From Shewanella electrodiphila (GTDB taxonomy: Bacteria; Pseudomonadota; Gammaproteobacteria; Enterobacterales; Shewanellaceae): a stretch of 64,000 bases of DNA. Shown here piece after piece: positions 49,850 through 59,705 of the stretch. The notes under the pieces are model-generated. The model did no database searches. It was not told where the DNA came from and saw only the letters and a program-made list of their open reading frames with translations. Position numbers and translations under genes: made by a program. Every line of letters begins with the position of its first letter. Position 1 is the first letter of the stretch. The stretch lies in NCBI RefSeq assembly GCF_023283985.1, contig NZ_JAKIKU010000007.1:1-64000 (forward strand). The letters are read 5' to 3'.

Positions 49850-51526
49850 ATGAATTTAATCAAATATGTGACCCCTCTGCTATCTCTTTGTTTACTTGGT
49901 TGCCAAACTACAGATAGACCTGATCCTACGACGGCTAAATCTGAATTAAGTCAATCATTGGCTGAAGCAGAAACAGCAAAAAATATCATTCCTCCACCTG
50001 CGCAAATGCCTGAAGATGTTCAGCGTGAGCTCAATGGTTCAAGCTTATTAGGCAGCACAAGTCCAACATTGCCAAAAGAGCGTCGTTTTGACGTTTCAGC
50101 GAACGATGTTGAGGCAAAAGTGTTTTTCCCAAGTTTAGTTCAGGGCACGCCGTTAAGTGTTGCAGTCCATCCTGATGTGACTGGCACCATTTCAATTTCT
50201 CTTAATGGTGTAACACTCTCTGAAGTGATTAAAGTTGTTGAAGATATTTATGGATATGAGGTTAGCCGAGAAGGGCGCATTTTACGTATTTTCCCATCAG
50301 GGATGCGCACAGAAACTTACCCTCTAAATTACTTGTATATGGAGCGTGAAGGGCTATCGTTGACTTCGGTCAGCTCAGGGCGTATTTCTGACAGTAATGA
50401 CAACTCAAATTCGAACTCGAATAACAATTCTTCAAATAGCAGCAGCTCAAATAGCAGTAATAACTCCAATAGCAGTAGCAATAATGACAATACTGATAAC
50501 ACCAATGGCACTTTCATTCGCTCAACAACCAAAACTAACTTTTGGGGTGAGCTAGAAAAAACCTTAGTGTCTATTATCGGTAATACAGGTGGTGGACGCC
50601 AAGTGGTAGTTACCCCGCAAGCGGGCTTAGTCACTGTTAGGGCTTATCCTGATGAGTTACGTCAAGTAAGTACCTTTTTAACCAAGGCTGAAACGCATCT
50701 TCAGCGCCAAGTTATTTTAGAAGCTAAAATCTTAGAGGTGACTCTATCTGATGGCTATCAGCAAGGTATTCAATGGGATAACGTTTTAGGCCATGCTGGC
50801 AGCACTGATATTAACTTTGGTACTTCTCCTGGTTCGGGTTTAAGCGATTCAATTACGAATGTAATTGGTGGTGTGACGTCAATTAGTTTAACAGGCACCG
50901 ATTTCAGCACCATGATTAGCTTGCTAGATACCCAAGGTGATGTTGACGTGCTTTCGAGCCCTCGCGTTACCGCATCTAATAACCAAAAAGCGGTTATTAA
51001 AGTGGGTAACGATGAGTATTTTGTCACTGACGTATCGTCAACTACTGTAGCTGGCACAACTCCAGTCACCACTCCTCAAGTGGAATTAACCCCTTTCTTT
51101 TCAGGTATTGCATTAGATGTGACGCCGCAAATTGATGCTGACGGCAATGTATTACTTCATGTGCACCCATCAGTGATTGATGTATCAGAACAAATTAAAG
51201 AAATTAAAGTCAGTGGCTCTAGCCTTGAATTACCGTTGGCACAAAGTGAAATTCGTGAGTCTGACACCGTGATTAAAGCGTCTTCAGGTGATGTTGTGGT
51301 GATCGGTGGCTTAATGAAGAGCGAAAATATTGAAGTGGTATCAAAAGTACCATTGTTAGGTGACATTCCATTTATGGGAGAAGCCTTTACCAATCGCAGT
51401 AAATCGACGGTTAAAACAGAACTTATCATCATGCTAAAGCCGACAGTGGTAGGTGCTGATACCTGGAGTAATGAATTACAACGCTCTAAAGATTTACTAG
51501 ACCGTTGGTACCCCGAGCAGGAGTAA
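49850..51526 (+). CDS. mshL: MSHA secretin MshL
   Basis: A 558-residue outer-membrane secretin lipoprotein. The lipobox LLGC places the lipidated Cys at 18. A secretin N-domain (about 80-170) precedes a long Asn/Ser low-complexity linker (about residues 182-222), a second N-domain and the C-terminal secretin domain with VDVLSSPRVTASNNQKAVIKVG and the closing VPLLGDIPFMGEAF. It forms the pore for the MSHA pilus. It is followed by mshM after 24 bases. Confidence 0.94.
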   Translation: MNLIKYVTPLLSLCLLGCQTTDRPDPTTAKSELSQSLAEAETAKNIIPPPAQMPEDVQRELNGSSLLGSTSPTLPKERRFDVSANDVEAKVFFPSLVQGTPLSVAVHPDVTGTISISLNGVTLSEVIKVVEDIYGYEVSREGRILRIFPSGMRTETYPLNYLYMEREGLSLTSVSSGRISDSNDNSNSNSNNNSSNSSSSNSSNNSNSSSNNDNTDNTNGTFIRSTTKTNFWGELEKTLVSIIGNTGGGRQVVVTPQAGLVTVRAYPDELRQVSTFLTKAETHLQRQVILEAKILEVTLSDGYQQGIQWDNVLGHAGSTDINFGTSPGSGLSDSITNVIGGVTSISLTGTDFSTMISLLDTQGDVDVLSSPRVTASNNQKAVIKVGNDEYFVTDVSSTTVAGTTPVTTPQVELTPFFSGIALDVTPQIDADGNVLLHVHPSVIDVSEQIKEIKVSGSSLELPLAQSEIRESDTVIKASSGDVVVIGGLMKSENIEVVSKVPLLGDIPFMGEAFTNRSKSTVKTELIIMLKPTVVGADTWSNELQRSKDLLDRWYPEQE

Positions 51527-51550
51527 CGGTTAGTACCGTTAAGGATTGCC

Positions 51551-52483
51551 ATGTACCAACAGCATTTTGGTCTAGATCAATTACCGTTTACATTAACCCC
51601 AAATACGCAGTTCTTTTTTGGGTTAACGCCTCATGTTGAGGCATTACAGGTATTGCAAACAGCAATCGAAAATGGCGAAGGCTTTATAAAAGTAACCGGT
51701 GAAGTAGGGACAGGAAAAACCCTTATCTGCCGTAAGCTACTGAATGAGTTACCCGATAATTATCAATGTGCTTATGTTCCTAATCCATATCTAAATCCTG
51801 ATGAATTACGTTGGGCATTAGCGACAGAATTAGGGATTTCGTTACAAGATAATATTAACCAGCAGCAATTAACTGGATTAATTCAAAACCGTTTACTAGA
51901 GCTTAATCGCCAAGGGTTAAAAGTCATTTTAGTGTTGGATGAGGCCCAAGCTCTACCCAATAAGAGTTTAGAAACATTAAGACTGTTTACTAACCTAGAA
52001 ACTGAAAGCACTAAATTGATTCAAGTGGTGTTGTTTGGTCAACCTGAATTAGATAATAGGTTGCAAGACAGTCAATTACGTCAATTAAAACAGCGGATTA
52101 CTTTTAGCTATAGCTTACGCCCTTTGTTGTGGGATGAGATCCAAGCGTATGTTGATTATCGCCTGTCTATTGCAGGCTATCGTGGCAAAGCACTGTTTAG
52201 CGATAAAGATATCAAGTTGATTTCAAGTGCCGCGCGAGGCATCCCACGCTTGGTGAATGTGATCGTTAATAAAGCCTTATTACTTTGTTTTGCTGAAGGC
52301 GGTAATAAAGTACTCACTAAGCATTGTAAAGCAGCCATTGTCGATACAGAGGATGCAGAGCCACTGCCGACATCAGTGCAAAATAGAGGATGGTTATACA
52401 TTTTATTAATCATAGGCGCTTCACTGGTCATGTTATGGGTTACTAATGCTGACTGGTTATCGACGTTAAGAGAGTCAATATGA
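51551..52483 (+). CDS. mshM: MSHA biogenesis ATPase MshM (ExeA-like)
   Basis: A 310-residue AAA ATPase with Walker A GEVGTGKT (50-57), Walker B VILVLDEAQAL and one C-terminal membrane helix (about 278-297). It resembles ExeA/GspA, which helps insert the secretin through the peptidoglycan, but lacks a periplasmic domain of that size. It ends in an ATGA overlap with mshN. Confidence 0.92.
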   Translation: MYQQHFGLDQLPFTLTPNTQFFFGLTPHVEALQVLQTAIENGEGFIKVTGEVGTGKTLICRKLLNELPDNYQCAYVPNPYLNPDELRWALATELGISLQDNINQQQLTGLIQNRLLELNRQGLKVILVLDEAQALPNKSLETLRLFTNLETESTKLIQVVLFGQPELDNRLQDSQLRQLKQRITFSYSLRPLLWDEIQAYVDYRLSIAGYRGKALFSDKDIKLISSAARGIPRLVNVIVNKALLLCFAEGGNKVLTKHCKAAIVDTEDAEPLPTSVQNRGWLYILLIIGASLVMLWVTNADWLSTLRESI

Positions 52484-53853
52484 GCGTTATTAATAAAGTT
52501 TTAAAAGACCTTGATAAACAAAAGCAACACTCGGCATCAACGACGGGAGAAACGTCCGATTCTGGCTTTGTGAAACCAGAGGTGCAGTTTACTAGCCAAG
52601 TAGAAGCTAATGCACCCGATGAGCAGTCATCCCGAAAAGGGATGTATATGTCGATTGTCATGTTCCTTGCTATATTCCTGATTGGGCTTATGTTTTATCG
52701 TCAAGGCGTGCAGCTAAAAAACTTACAACCACTGACTGAAGCAACACAAGAAGAAGCTGAACAGCCGCTCATTGCAGGTTTAGTCGATGAAGATACGCTC
52801 ACTAGTGACGAGCTACCTGACTCAATAACAGACGATGAAAGCCATAGCGTTGAAATTACTAAAACAGCTAATAGCTTAGCTAAATCTGACAATGACTTTA
52901 ACGAAGAGTCTGAGGTGAGCGCAGATGTAGCTGAAACTGATTTAGCAAGATCTCAGAATTTGCAAACAGTAGCGGTAGAAGCTGTACCACAGGCGAATAA
53001 ATCCGTGGTAAAAGTTGATTCAAAAAATACTTCGGTCACTGTAAAAGACACATTAGCGCCCTCGTTGGATGATAAAGATAACGGCTCGGTGAAAGTCAGG
53101 TTTGCGCAGAATACACGTACCTCAACAATCGTTGAAGATGTGAAGGCCGATGTGGGGAGTAACAGCCGCGCTGCTAAGTCCTCTAAAGCAGAACAAGCTA
53201 TAGTCTCTAACACGAATGCTGCAACAACAAGCAGTAATAAAGGTGTCATGGCGGTAAAGGAAGTGATACTGACAGATGCTGAGTTAGCGCAAAAGAAATT
53301 TGAAATTGCTGAGGTCGCTGAGCAGCAACAGAAAATAGATAAAGCAGTAAAGTATTACTATGAAGCGCTAATACTTGAGCCTTCAATGCATCAGGCCAGA
53401 AAGCAATTAGCGTCTTTGTATTATGCGTTGAATAACTTAGGCCGAGCTGAACAAATTTTAGCTCAAGGGGTGCAACAATTTCCTGAGGAAATTGAATTGG
53501 CCATTTTAAAAGCGAAGGTTGAAAATGCTTCATTTAGCCCTATGAAAGCACTAGATACACTAGAAGCTATCAGTGATAACAGCGACTGGGCTAGAGATAA
53601 ATGGATTTTACAAAGTGATATAGCCCAAAAGAATAGCCGTTATGAACTGGCTGAGTCAGCATATCGCTCGCTGATAACCATTGAGCCGTCTCAAGCACGC
53701 TGGTGGATGGGATTGGCCTACGCGCTAGATTCGCAGCAGCAATATTCGCAAGCTGCAGATGCATATACAAAAGCTTTGTCTTATCGAGGACTGTCAACTG
53801 GCGCTATGACTTATATAGAACAACGATTAATTCAACTTGGAGGTAGCCAATGA
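52480..53853 (+). CDS. mshN: MSHA biogenesis TPR protein MshN
   Basis: A 457-residue bitopic protein with one membrane helix (about 52-71), a long low-complexity periplasmic linker rich in Ser, Asp, Val and Lys (about 75-260) and C-terminal tetratricopeptide repeats (about 270-450; KAVKYYYEALILEPSMHQAR, AEQILAQGVQQFPEEIELA). It probably scaffolds secretin assembly. It overlaps mshE by 4 bases. Confidence 0.9.
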   Translation: MSVINKVLKDLDKQKQHSASTTGETSDSGFVKPEVQFTSQVEANAPDEQSSRKGMYMSIVMFLAIFLIGLMFYRQGVQLKNLQPLTEATQEEAEQPLIAGLVDEDTLTSDELPDSITDDESHSVEITKTANSLAKSDNDFNEESEVSADVAETDLARSQNLQTVAVEAVPQANKSVVKVDSKNTSVTVKDTLAPSLDDKDNGSVKVRFAQNTRTSTIVEDVKADVGSNSRAAKSSKAEQAIVSNTNAATTSSNKGVMAVKEVILTDAELAQKKFEIAEVAEQQQKIDKAVKYYYEALILEPSMHQARKQLASLYYALNNLGRAEQILAQGVQQFPEEIELAILKAKVENASFSPMKALDTLEAISDNSDWARDKWILQSDIAQKNSRYELAESAYRSLITIEPSQARWWMGLAYALDSQQQYSQAADAYTKALSYRGLSTGAMTYIEQRLIQLGGSQ

Positions 53854-55604
53854 AACCAAAATTGAAAATGCGTTTAGGCGATCTTCTCGTTCAAGAACAC
53901 ATTATTACTGACGATCAGTTAACCCAAGCCCTTTCTGAACAGCGTAATTCAGGTAAAAAGCTTGGTCGTACCTTGATTGATTTGAATTGTATTACTGAAG
54001 ATCAGTTACTTAAGTTCTTATCTCAGCAGTTAAACTTACCTTATTTAGACATTAGTCGACTGTCGATACCGACTGAAGTCGTTAACCTTATTCCTGAAGT
54101 ACAAGCTCGTCGTTATCGTGCTTTAGTGGTTGAAGCCACCGCTGATACGGTTACATTGGCGATGAGTGATCCTGCTGACTTGCAAGCCATCGATAACTTA
54201 GAAGTCTTTGTCGCGCCTAAAAAAATTACCATTGCGGTTACCCCTGAACAGCAACTATTAGATGCGTTCGATAATTTGTATCGCCGTACGGGTGAAATTG
54301 CCAAAATTGCGGGTGAATTAGAAGAAGAGTACGCCGCTGATGACATGTTTGATTTGGCGAGTATTACTGATAGTGATAGCGACAATGAAACGACAGTCGT
54401 TAAGCTACTGCAATCTATTTTTGAAGATGCAGTGCAAATGCGCGCCTCAGATATTCACATTGAGCCTGGTGAAAAAGTGCTGAGGATCCGTCAACGTATT
54501 GATGGTCAGCTGCATGAGAACACCCTTGATGAAGTCAATATTGCCTCGGCGTTAGTATTAAGATTAAAGCTGATGGCTGGATTGGATATTTCAGAAAAAC
54601 GTATGCCGCAAGATGGTCGTTTTCATATTGAAATTAAAGGTCATAAGATCGATATTCGTATGTCGACGATGCCGATATATCATGGTGAATCGGTGGTAAT
54701 GCGTTTACTCGATCAATCCGCGGGTTTATTGACATTGAATGAAACAGGTATGCCAGATCATATCCTGCAGCGAATTCGTAAACAAATTAAGCGTCCTCAC
54801 GGTATGTTGCTAGTGACAGGACCTACAGGTAGCGGTAAAACCACGACTTTGTACGGTATTTTGAGCGAGCTCAATAAGCCAGACACCAAGATTATTACGG
54901 TTGAAGATCCGGTCGAGTATCAACTGCCACGTATTAACCAAGTGCAAGTTAACCATAAAATTGGTTTAAATTTCTCGAATGTACTGCGAACCACCTTACG
55001 TCAAGATCCCGACATCATCATGGTAGGTGAGATGCGTGACCAAGAAACAGTTGAAATTGGTCTTCGAGGCGCATTAACGGGTCACTTTGTATTATCGACT
55101 CTGCATACCAATGACGCCATTACCAGTGCATTGCGTTTACTTGATATGGGCGCAGCGAGTTATCTTGTCGCAAGCGCGCTACGGGTGATTATTGCCCAGC
55201 GATTAGTTCGACGGGTATGTCCGAACTGCATGACAAGTCACCAACCCAATTCAGCTGAATTGGCTTGGATTAATTCTGTCGCCAAAAAAGACTTCACAGC
55301 TGCAACTTACAAAATAGGCACTGGTTGTCAAAGTTGTAATGGCTCTGGTTATCGTGGCCGTATTGGTATTTTTGAAATTTTAGAGCTTGATGAGGCGATG
55401 GTTGATGCCATGCGTACGGGTAACCCACAAGATTTTGCTCATGCGGCGAAACAAAGCCCGACGTTTGTGCCATTAGCAGATTCAGCATTTGAGTATCTAT
55501 ATAATGGTATGACTACCATTGAAGAAGTGGCTAAATTAGTTGAAGACGTCAGCGAAATACCTGGTGCAGAAGTGATGTCCAGCGATAGTGGAACTGGGGT
55601 GTAA
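53850..55604 (+). CDS. mshE: MSHA extension ATPase MshE
   Basis: A 584-residue GspE-type motor. The N-terminal MshEN domain carries two RLG-type motifs (RLGDLLVQEHIITDDQL near residue 8 and KLGRTLIDLNCITEDQL near 31), the established c-di-GMP site. The ATPase core has Walker A GPTGSGKT (324-331), and the zinc cysteines are CPNC and CQSC. C-di-GMP binding stimulates MSHA pilus extension and surface attachment in Vibrio. It is the paralogue of PilB (5026-6759), which lacks these motifs. Confidence 0.95.
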   Translation: MKPKLKMRLGDLLVQEHIITDDQLTQALSEQRNSGKKLGRTLIDLNCITEDQLLKFLSQQLNLPYLDISRLSIPTEVVNLIPEVQARRYRALVVEATADTVTLAMSDPADLQAIDNLEVFVAPKKITIAVTPEQQLLDAFDNLYRRTGEIAKIAGELEEEYAADDMFDLASITDSDSDNETTVVKLLQSIFEDAVQMRASDIHIEPGEKVLRIRQRIDGQLHENTLDEVNIASALVLRLKLMAGLDISEKRMPQDGRFHIEIKGHKIDIRMSTMPIYHGESVVMRLLDQSAGLLTLNETGMPDHILQRIRKQIKRPHGMLLVTGPTGSGKTTTLYGILSELNKPDTKIITVEDPVEYQLPRINQVQVNHKIGLNFSNVLRTTLRQDPDIIMVGEMRDQETVEIGLRGALTGHFVLSTLHTNDAITSALRLLDMGAASYLVASALRVIIAQRLVRRVCPNCMTSHQPNSAELAWINSVAKKDFTAATYKIGTGCQSCNGSGYRGRIGIFEILELDEAMVDAMRTGNPQDFAHAAKQSPTFVPLADSAFEYLYNGMTTIEEVAKLVEDVSEIPGAEVMSSDSGTGV

Positions 55605-55606
55605 TC

Positions 55607-56821
55607 ATGCCGACTTACCAGTATCGAGGACGAAATAATCAAGGCGCATCAGTTGAAGCGTTTATTGAGTCAGCTAATGAAAGTAGTGCGGCTGATGCGT
55701 TAATGTCTCGCGGCATCATTCCTCTCGAACTGCGTGAAGTGAAACAATCTCAACCTTTTAAACTTGGCAGTATTTTCGCGAGTAAAGTGTCGTTAGAAGA
55801 GTTACAAATTTTCACTCGACAAATGTACTCATTGACTCGCTCAGGTATTCCCATTTTGCGTGCTATTGCAGGCCTTGCAGAAACAACGCATTCACAAAGA
55901 ATGAAAGATGCGTTGAATGATATATCTGAACAATTGACTTCGGGTCGCCCTCTGTCGGCTGCAATGAACCAGCATCAAGATGTGTTTGATTCATTGTTTA
56001 TTTCAATGGTTCATGTGGGTGAGAACACTGGTAAGTTGGAAGATGCTTTTATCCAGCTTTCTGGTTATATCGAGCGTGAACAAGAAACACGCAGACGCAT
56101 TAAGTCTGCCATGCGCTATCCAATTTTCGTACTCATCGCCATTACGATTGCGATGGTGATATTGAATATCATGGTGATCCCTAAGTTTGCCGATATGTTT
56201 TCTCGCTTCGGTGCTGATTTACCATGGGCAACTAAATTGTTAATGACGACATCGAGCTTATTTGTCAATTATTGGCATGTCATGCTAGTGGCGCTCGTAG
56301 GAGCAATTATTGGCATACGATATTGGCATCATACCGAAAAGGGTGAACGTCAATGGGATAAGTGGAAGCTACATATCCCAGCAGTGGGGTCGATTATAGA
56401 ACGCTCGACACTCTCACGTTATTGCCGCAGTTTTTCGATGATGTTGGGTGCAGGTGTACCCATGACTCAAGCGTTAAGTCTAGTTGCAGATGCCGTGGAT
56501 AATAGTTATATGCATGATCGGATTGTTGCTATGAGGCGAGGAATAGAGTCGGGTGAGTCAATGCTTAGGGTGTCAAACCAAAGCGGCCTGTTTACTCCAT
56601 TAGTGCTGCAAATGGTGGCAGTGGGTGAAGAGACAGGCCAGATCGATCAATTACTTAATGATGCAGCAGATTTCTATGAAGGTGAAGTGGATTACGACCT
56701 TAAAAACTTAACCGCCAAACTAGAGCCTATTTTAATCGGATTTGTGGCTTGTATTGTGCTCATTCTAGCCTTGGGGATTTACTTGCCAATGTGGGATATG
56801 CTCAATGTGGTTAAAGGGTAA
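55607..56821 (+). CDS. mshG: MSHA platform protein MshG (PilC/GspF-like)
   Basis: A 404-residue polytopic inner-membrane protein with two GspF domains (about 65-190 and 270-395) and hydrophobic segments near 170-195, 220-240 and 375-395. It starts 2 bases after mshE. It serves as the platform on which MshE acts. Confidence 0.93.
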   Translation: MPTYQYRGRNNQGASVEAFIESANESSAADALMSRGIIPLELREVKQSQPFKLGSIFASKVSLEELQIFTRQMYSLTRSGIPILRAIAGLAETTHSQRMKDALNDISEQLTSGRPLSAAMNQHQDVFDSLFISMVHVGENTGKLEDAFIQLSGYIEREQETRRRIKSAMRYPIFVLIAITIAMVILNIMVIPKFADMFSRFGADLPWATKLLMTTSSLFVNYWHVMLVALVGAIIGIRYWHHTEKGERQWDKWKLHIPAVGSIIERSTLSRYCRSFSMMLGAGVPMTQALSLVADAVDNSYMHDRIVAMRRGIESGESMLRVSNQSGLFTPLVLQMVAVGEETGQIDQLLNDAADFYEGEVDYDLKNLTAKLEPILIGFVACIVLILALGIYLPMWDMLNVVKG

Positions 56822-56897
56822 CGAGCATGCTGAACTTTGAAAGTAAGCTGTTGTCCACATTGCAGTTAGCAATTAACAAATCTGAGTTGATTGCATA

Positions 56898-57422
56898 ATG
56901 CGAAAACAACAGAAGTCAGAAAACGATCTACTGAAGACGTATGCACGTATTATTACGCTGACATTAGTCTTGGTGGTAATGGCTGTGATTGGCACTAAGC
57001 ATTTTTCTAGTGTGGACAGTATTAGCGCTAAAAGTTTAGAGCTAGAGCATAGCCGTATGTTGTATGTGCTCGCTATGGTAAAGAGCCAATGGCTAAATCA
57101 GGGGAGACCTGATTCGCTCAAGCTAAACTGGGAGGATATTACTGTTGGTTCAGGCAATAAACAGCTTGAAACAGATAGCCTTGGCACCAGTTCAAATATT
57201 ATAAAGATGTCAAAGCAAGGCTGGCCGCAACTTAATGAGCCATCTTCGAAAGGCTGCAAAGAGTTATGGCAACAGTTAATGGCAAGTGATTTGCATGATT
57301 TAAAAGCTGCGGTTTCATATCAAAATGAGACAGAAATTTGTCGTTTTTCGACAGAGCAAAGTGGCAGTATTAGCTATCAAGGTATATCAGGAAGAGTGAT
57401 TTTTATTGATAGCAAGAGCTAA
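56898..57422 (+). CDS. mshF: MSHA biogenesis protein MshF
   Basis: A 174-residue bitopic protein with a membrane helix at about 14-34 after a charged tail, and a small periplasmic domain with two Cys (GCKELW, ICRFST). I recognise it mainly by position between mshG and mshB, the conserved place of mshF. Its role is unknown. Confidence 0.75.
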   Translation: MRKQQKSENDLLKTYARIITLTLVLVVMAVIGTKHFSSVDSISAKSLELEHSRMLYVLAMVKSQWLNQGRPDSLKLNWEDITVGSGNKQLETDSLGTSSNIIKMSKQGWPQLNEPSSKGCKELWQQLMASDLHDLKAAVSYQNETEICRFSTEQSGSISYQGISGRVIFIDSKS

Positions 57423-57458
57423 TATTTAACTAATACAAATGTTTAAATGTATAAATGG

Positions 57459-57467
57459 TGCTAAAAT
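57459..57467 (+). promoter_or_regulatory. Extended -10 motif upstream of mshB
   Basis: TG-C-TAAAAT, 92 bases upstream of mshB, matches the extended -10 pattern TGnTAAAAT also seen upstream of three mshA copies. Confidence 0.5.
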
Positions 57468-57558
57468 TTATTTACAGGATAGCTTTAGCTAGGTAACAAT
57501 AGTCTTACGACTGTAATTCTGGTCTGACAAATGTAAGGCGTAAAATAGGTAACTTATT

Positions 57559-58164
57559 ATGAAATTAAAACAGCAAGGCTTTTCGTTAATCGAATTAGTG
57601 ATTGTTATCGTGATCCTTGGTTTATTAGCTGCGACAGCTATTCCACGCTTTTTGAATGTCACTGAAGATGCGCAAAATGCCAGTGTTGATGGCGTTGCTG
57701 GCGGACTTGCTACGGCTGTTGGGTTCGTTAGAGCACAATGGGAAGTGGATGGTCGTCGTAATACGTCGGTAATTTTAGATGGTACTGTTGTTTCGTTAGA
57801 TACGCGTTTTGGCTTTCCAACAGGTACATCAAATACAGATGCGACTTCGATGAGTGATGACACTTGTCAGGAAGTTTTCGATAACGTGCTGCAAAGTGCT
57901 CCGCGTAATGTAATTTATACTGATGATGCCCGCGATCAACGTTATACGGTTCGAGCTCAAGATGGTGTCGGTGGTTCATCTACATCTATTGACGGTACGA
58001 CAGTGACTGGGATTGATTTGTGTGTCTATCACCAAGTTGCTTCACTTACGTTAGATCAGACTACCGGTGTACCGTCTCCAGCCCCAGATTTAACGACAAG
58101 TGGTGCTAAAGGAGTGACATACAACCCAGGCACAGGACAAGTACTCAGTTTCAGTAACGACTAA
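57559..58164 (+). CDS. mshB: MSHA minor pilin MshB
   Basis: A 201-residue prepilin with a 7-residue leader (MKLKQQG) cleaved before FSLIELVIVI, Glu at +5 present. The globular domain has two Cys (DTCQEV, DLCVYH). It is longer than the MshA copies that follow and lies directly upstream of them, the usual place for mshB. Confidence 0.88.
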   Translation: MKLKQQGFSLIELVIVIVILGLLAATAIPRFLNVTEDAQNASVDGVAGGLATAVGFVRAQWEVDGRRNTSVILDGTVVSLDTRFGFPTGTSNTDATSMSDDTCQEVFDNVLQSAPRNVIYTDDARDQRYTVRAQDGVGGSSTSIDGTTVTGIDLCVYHQVASLTLDQTTGVPSPAPDLTTSGAKGVTYNPGTGQVLSFSND

Positions 58165-58331
58165 TTACGGACTAATTACGAGTAATAAGTGAAAGCTGCA
58201 TTAATAGCAGAGGCTTAAGCTTTAAAAGAATCACCACAAAATATGGAATATTGAGTGGGAATTGTAATAAACAACTAAATAAACAGATGTACAAAATTCA
58301 CATATTTTGTTTTCAATAAAGGGTCGACATT

Positions 58332-58844
58332 ATGCAAATCAAACAGAAGCAACAAGGTTTTACATTAATTGAGCTAGTGGTAGTTATTATCATTCTTGGT
58401 ATTTTAGCTGTTACTGCAGCACCTAAATTTATCAATCTACAAGGTGATGCAAGAGTTTCAGCTCTACAAGGTTTAAAAGGTGCTATTCAAGGGGCAAATA
58501 CACTAGTTTACTCTAAAGCTGCATTAGCAGGGCAAGAAAAAGAAGATGATGCGACAGTAATTTTGGTTGCAGCAGCAGATGCTGCTGATAATGTAACTGT
58601 TGAAGCTGTATATGGGTATATGAGCGATGACGATATTACTAACTTCCAAAATGCACTAGAAGTTAGTATATCAGCTGGTACTGATCCTTCACTGTCAACC
58701 ATAACTACAGATTGGATTTTTGACGTCGCCACAGGTAAGTTTTGGCAAGCTGGCGCGCCGTCAGCTTGTTTCTTTACATATGGTGCTGCTACAGCGACGA
58801 CCGTTCCTTCATTTACAGCAATACCAGATGCTTCAGCTTGCTAA
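58332..58844 (+). CDS. mshA: MSHA pilin MshA, copy 1
   Basis: A 170-residue prepilin with a 9-residue leader (MQIKQKQQG) and mature start [10 protein letters not shown]. The N-terminal helix and the region up to about residue 45 are nearly identical to copies 2-4. The C-terminal domain is divergent (IFDVATGKFWQAGAP, SACFFTYG, final DASAC) but keeps the two Cys that form the D-region disulphide. It is the most divergent of the four. AAAGGG precedes the start; a strong terminator follows. Confidence 0.9.
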   Translation: MQIKQKQQGFTLIELVVVIIILGILAVTAAPKFINLQGDARVSALQGLKGAIQGANTLVYSKAALAGQEKEDDATVILVAAADAADNVTVEAVYGYMSDDDITNFQNALEVSISAGTDPSLSTITTDWIFDVATGKFWQAGAPSACFFTYGAATATTVPSFTAIPDASAC

Positions 58845-58861
58845 AAATCAATATTAATATT

Positions 58862-58885
58862 AGCCCGCTAATTGCGGGCTTTTTT
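58862..58885 (+). terminator. Terminator after mshA copy 1
   Basis: AGCCCGC, TAATT and GCGGGCT followed by TTTTT. Confidence 0.93.
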
Positions 58886-58950
58886 ATGTCTAAACATCAG
58901 TTTTAAAAGCTTTTATGTACTTTTGGTAACATGCGAAAAAGTTCTAATAG

Positions 58951-58959
58951 TGATAAAAT
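58951..58959 (+). promoter_or_regulatory. Extended -10 motif upstream of mshA copy 2
   Basis: TG-A-TAAAAT, 85 bases upstream of the copy 2 start and downstream of the copy 1 terminator. Confidence 0.5.
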
Positions 58960-59043
58960 TGTTGTGGTAAAGGAATAAGCTCGTGAACAAACAATATTGT
59001 TTCATACGGGCTGTAGTTGTTCTATTTTAATGAAGGTTTTCAA

Positions 59044-59532
59044 ATGCAAAAACAACAAGGTTTCACGTTAATTGAGTTAGTTGTCGTTATCATTATTTTA
59101 GGTATTTTAGCGGTAACAGCAGCACCTAAATTCATCAACTTACAGGGTGATGCGCGTGTTTCTACATTGCAAGGTGTAAAAGCGGCAATTCAAAGTGCAA
59201 ACAGCTTAGTGTATTCAAAATCAGCTTTAGCTGGTGTAGAAAAAGGTGATACAGATGGTAAGGCGACTGTAGATATAGGAACTGGAATAGCATTGAACGT
59301 TGTTTTTGGTTATACAGCCGGAGAGGTTGCAGATGTCATCAATGCAGTTGATATGTCTACTGATGATTGGGGTGTTACAGGTACTGGTGGTACGGTGAAA
59401 ATTCAACAAATAGGTGCGCCAGATTTGTGTTTCTTTGAATACACACAGGCTACAGCAACAAGTTTACCGACTTTTTCAAGTAAAAATGCTGATGGAGATG
59501 TTATTTCGTTTCCTGTAGCAGCAGACTGTTAG
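59044..59532 (+). CDS. mshA: MSHA pilin MshA, copy 2
   Basis: A 162-residue prepilin with a 6-residue leader (MQKQQG). I chose ATG 59044 with AAGG 7 bases upstream over an in-frame TTG at 59017. The last 45 residues (from [16 protein letters not shown] to FPVAADC) equal those of copy 3 except for one residue (Thr for Lys), and the DNA differs there at only three or four positions. The central region (about 65-115) differs from all other copies. Confidence 0.92.
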   Translation: MQKQQGFTLIELVVVIIILGILAVTAAPKFINLQGDARVSTLQGVKAAIQSANSLVYSKSALAGVEKGDTDGKATVDIGTGIALNVVFGYTAGEVADVINAVDMSTDDWGVTGTGGTVKIQQIGAPDLCFFEYTQATATSLPTFSSKNADGDVISFPVAADC

Positions 59533-59551
59533 AGTTTAATTTCTGCCAAAT

Positions 59552-59576
59552 AAAAGCCTGCTTTTGCAGGTTTTTT
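59552..59576 (+). terminator. Terminator after mshA copy 2
   Basis: CCTGC, TTTT and GCAGG with flanking A-run and a six-T tail. Confidence 0.8.
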
Positions 59577-59629
59577 ACATTTTGTAAGTTTCAGTGTGCT
59601 GGCTGTAACGAAGATAGCTTGATGTTCAA

Positions 59630-59638
59630 TGTTAAAAT
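59630..59638 (+). promoter_or_regulatory. Extended -10 motif upstream of mshA copy 3
   Basis: TG-T-TAAAAT, 68 bases upstream of copy 3. The same sequence lies in the same place before copy 4. Confidence 0.5.
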
Positions 59639-59705
59639 CATACTTGAAAGTGAGTAAACGTCAGTTTGCGAATTAATCTTATTTCACGCCCTAAGGTTTT
59701 AATAT

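Noticed and set aside
50392..50510. Short-period repeat resembling a CRISPR or satellite
   Set aside because: It is in frame inside mshL and encodes an Asn/Ser linker; there are no spacer-repeat units.
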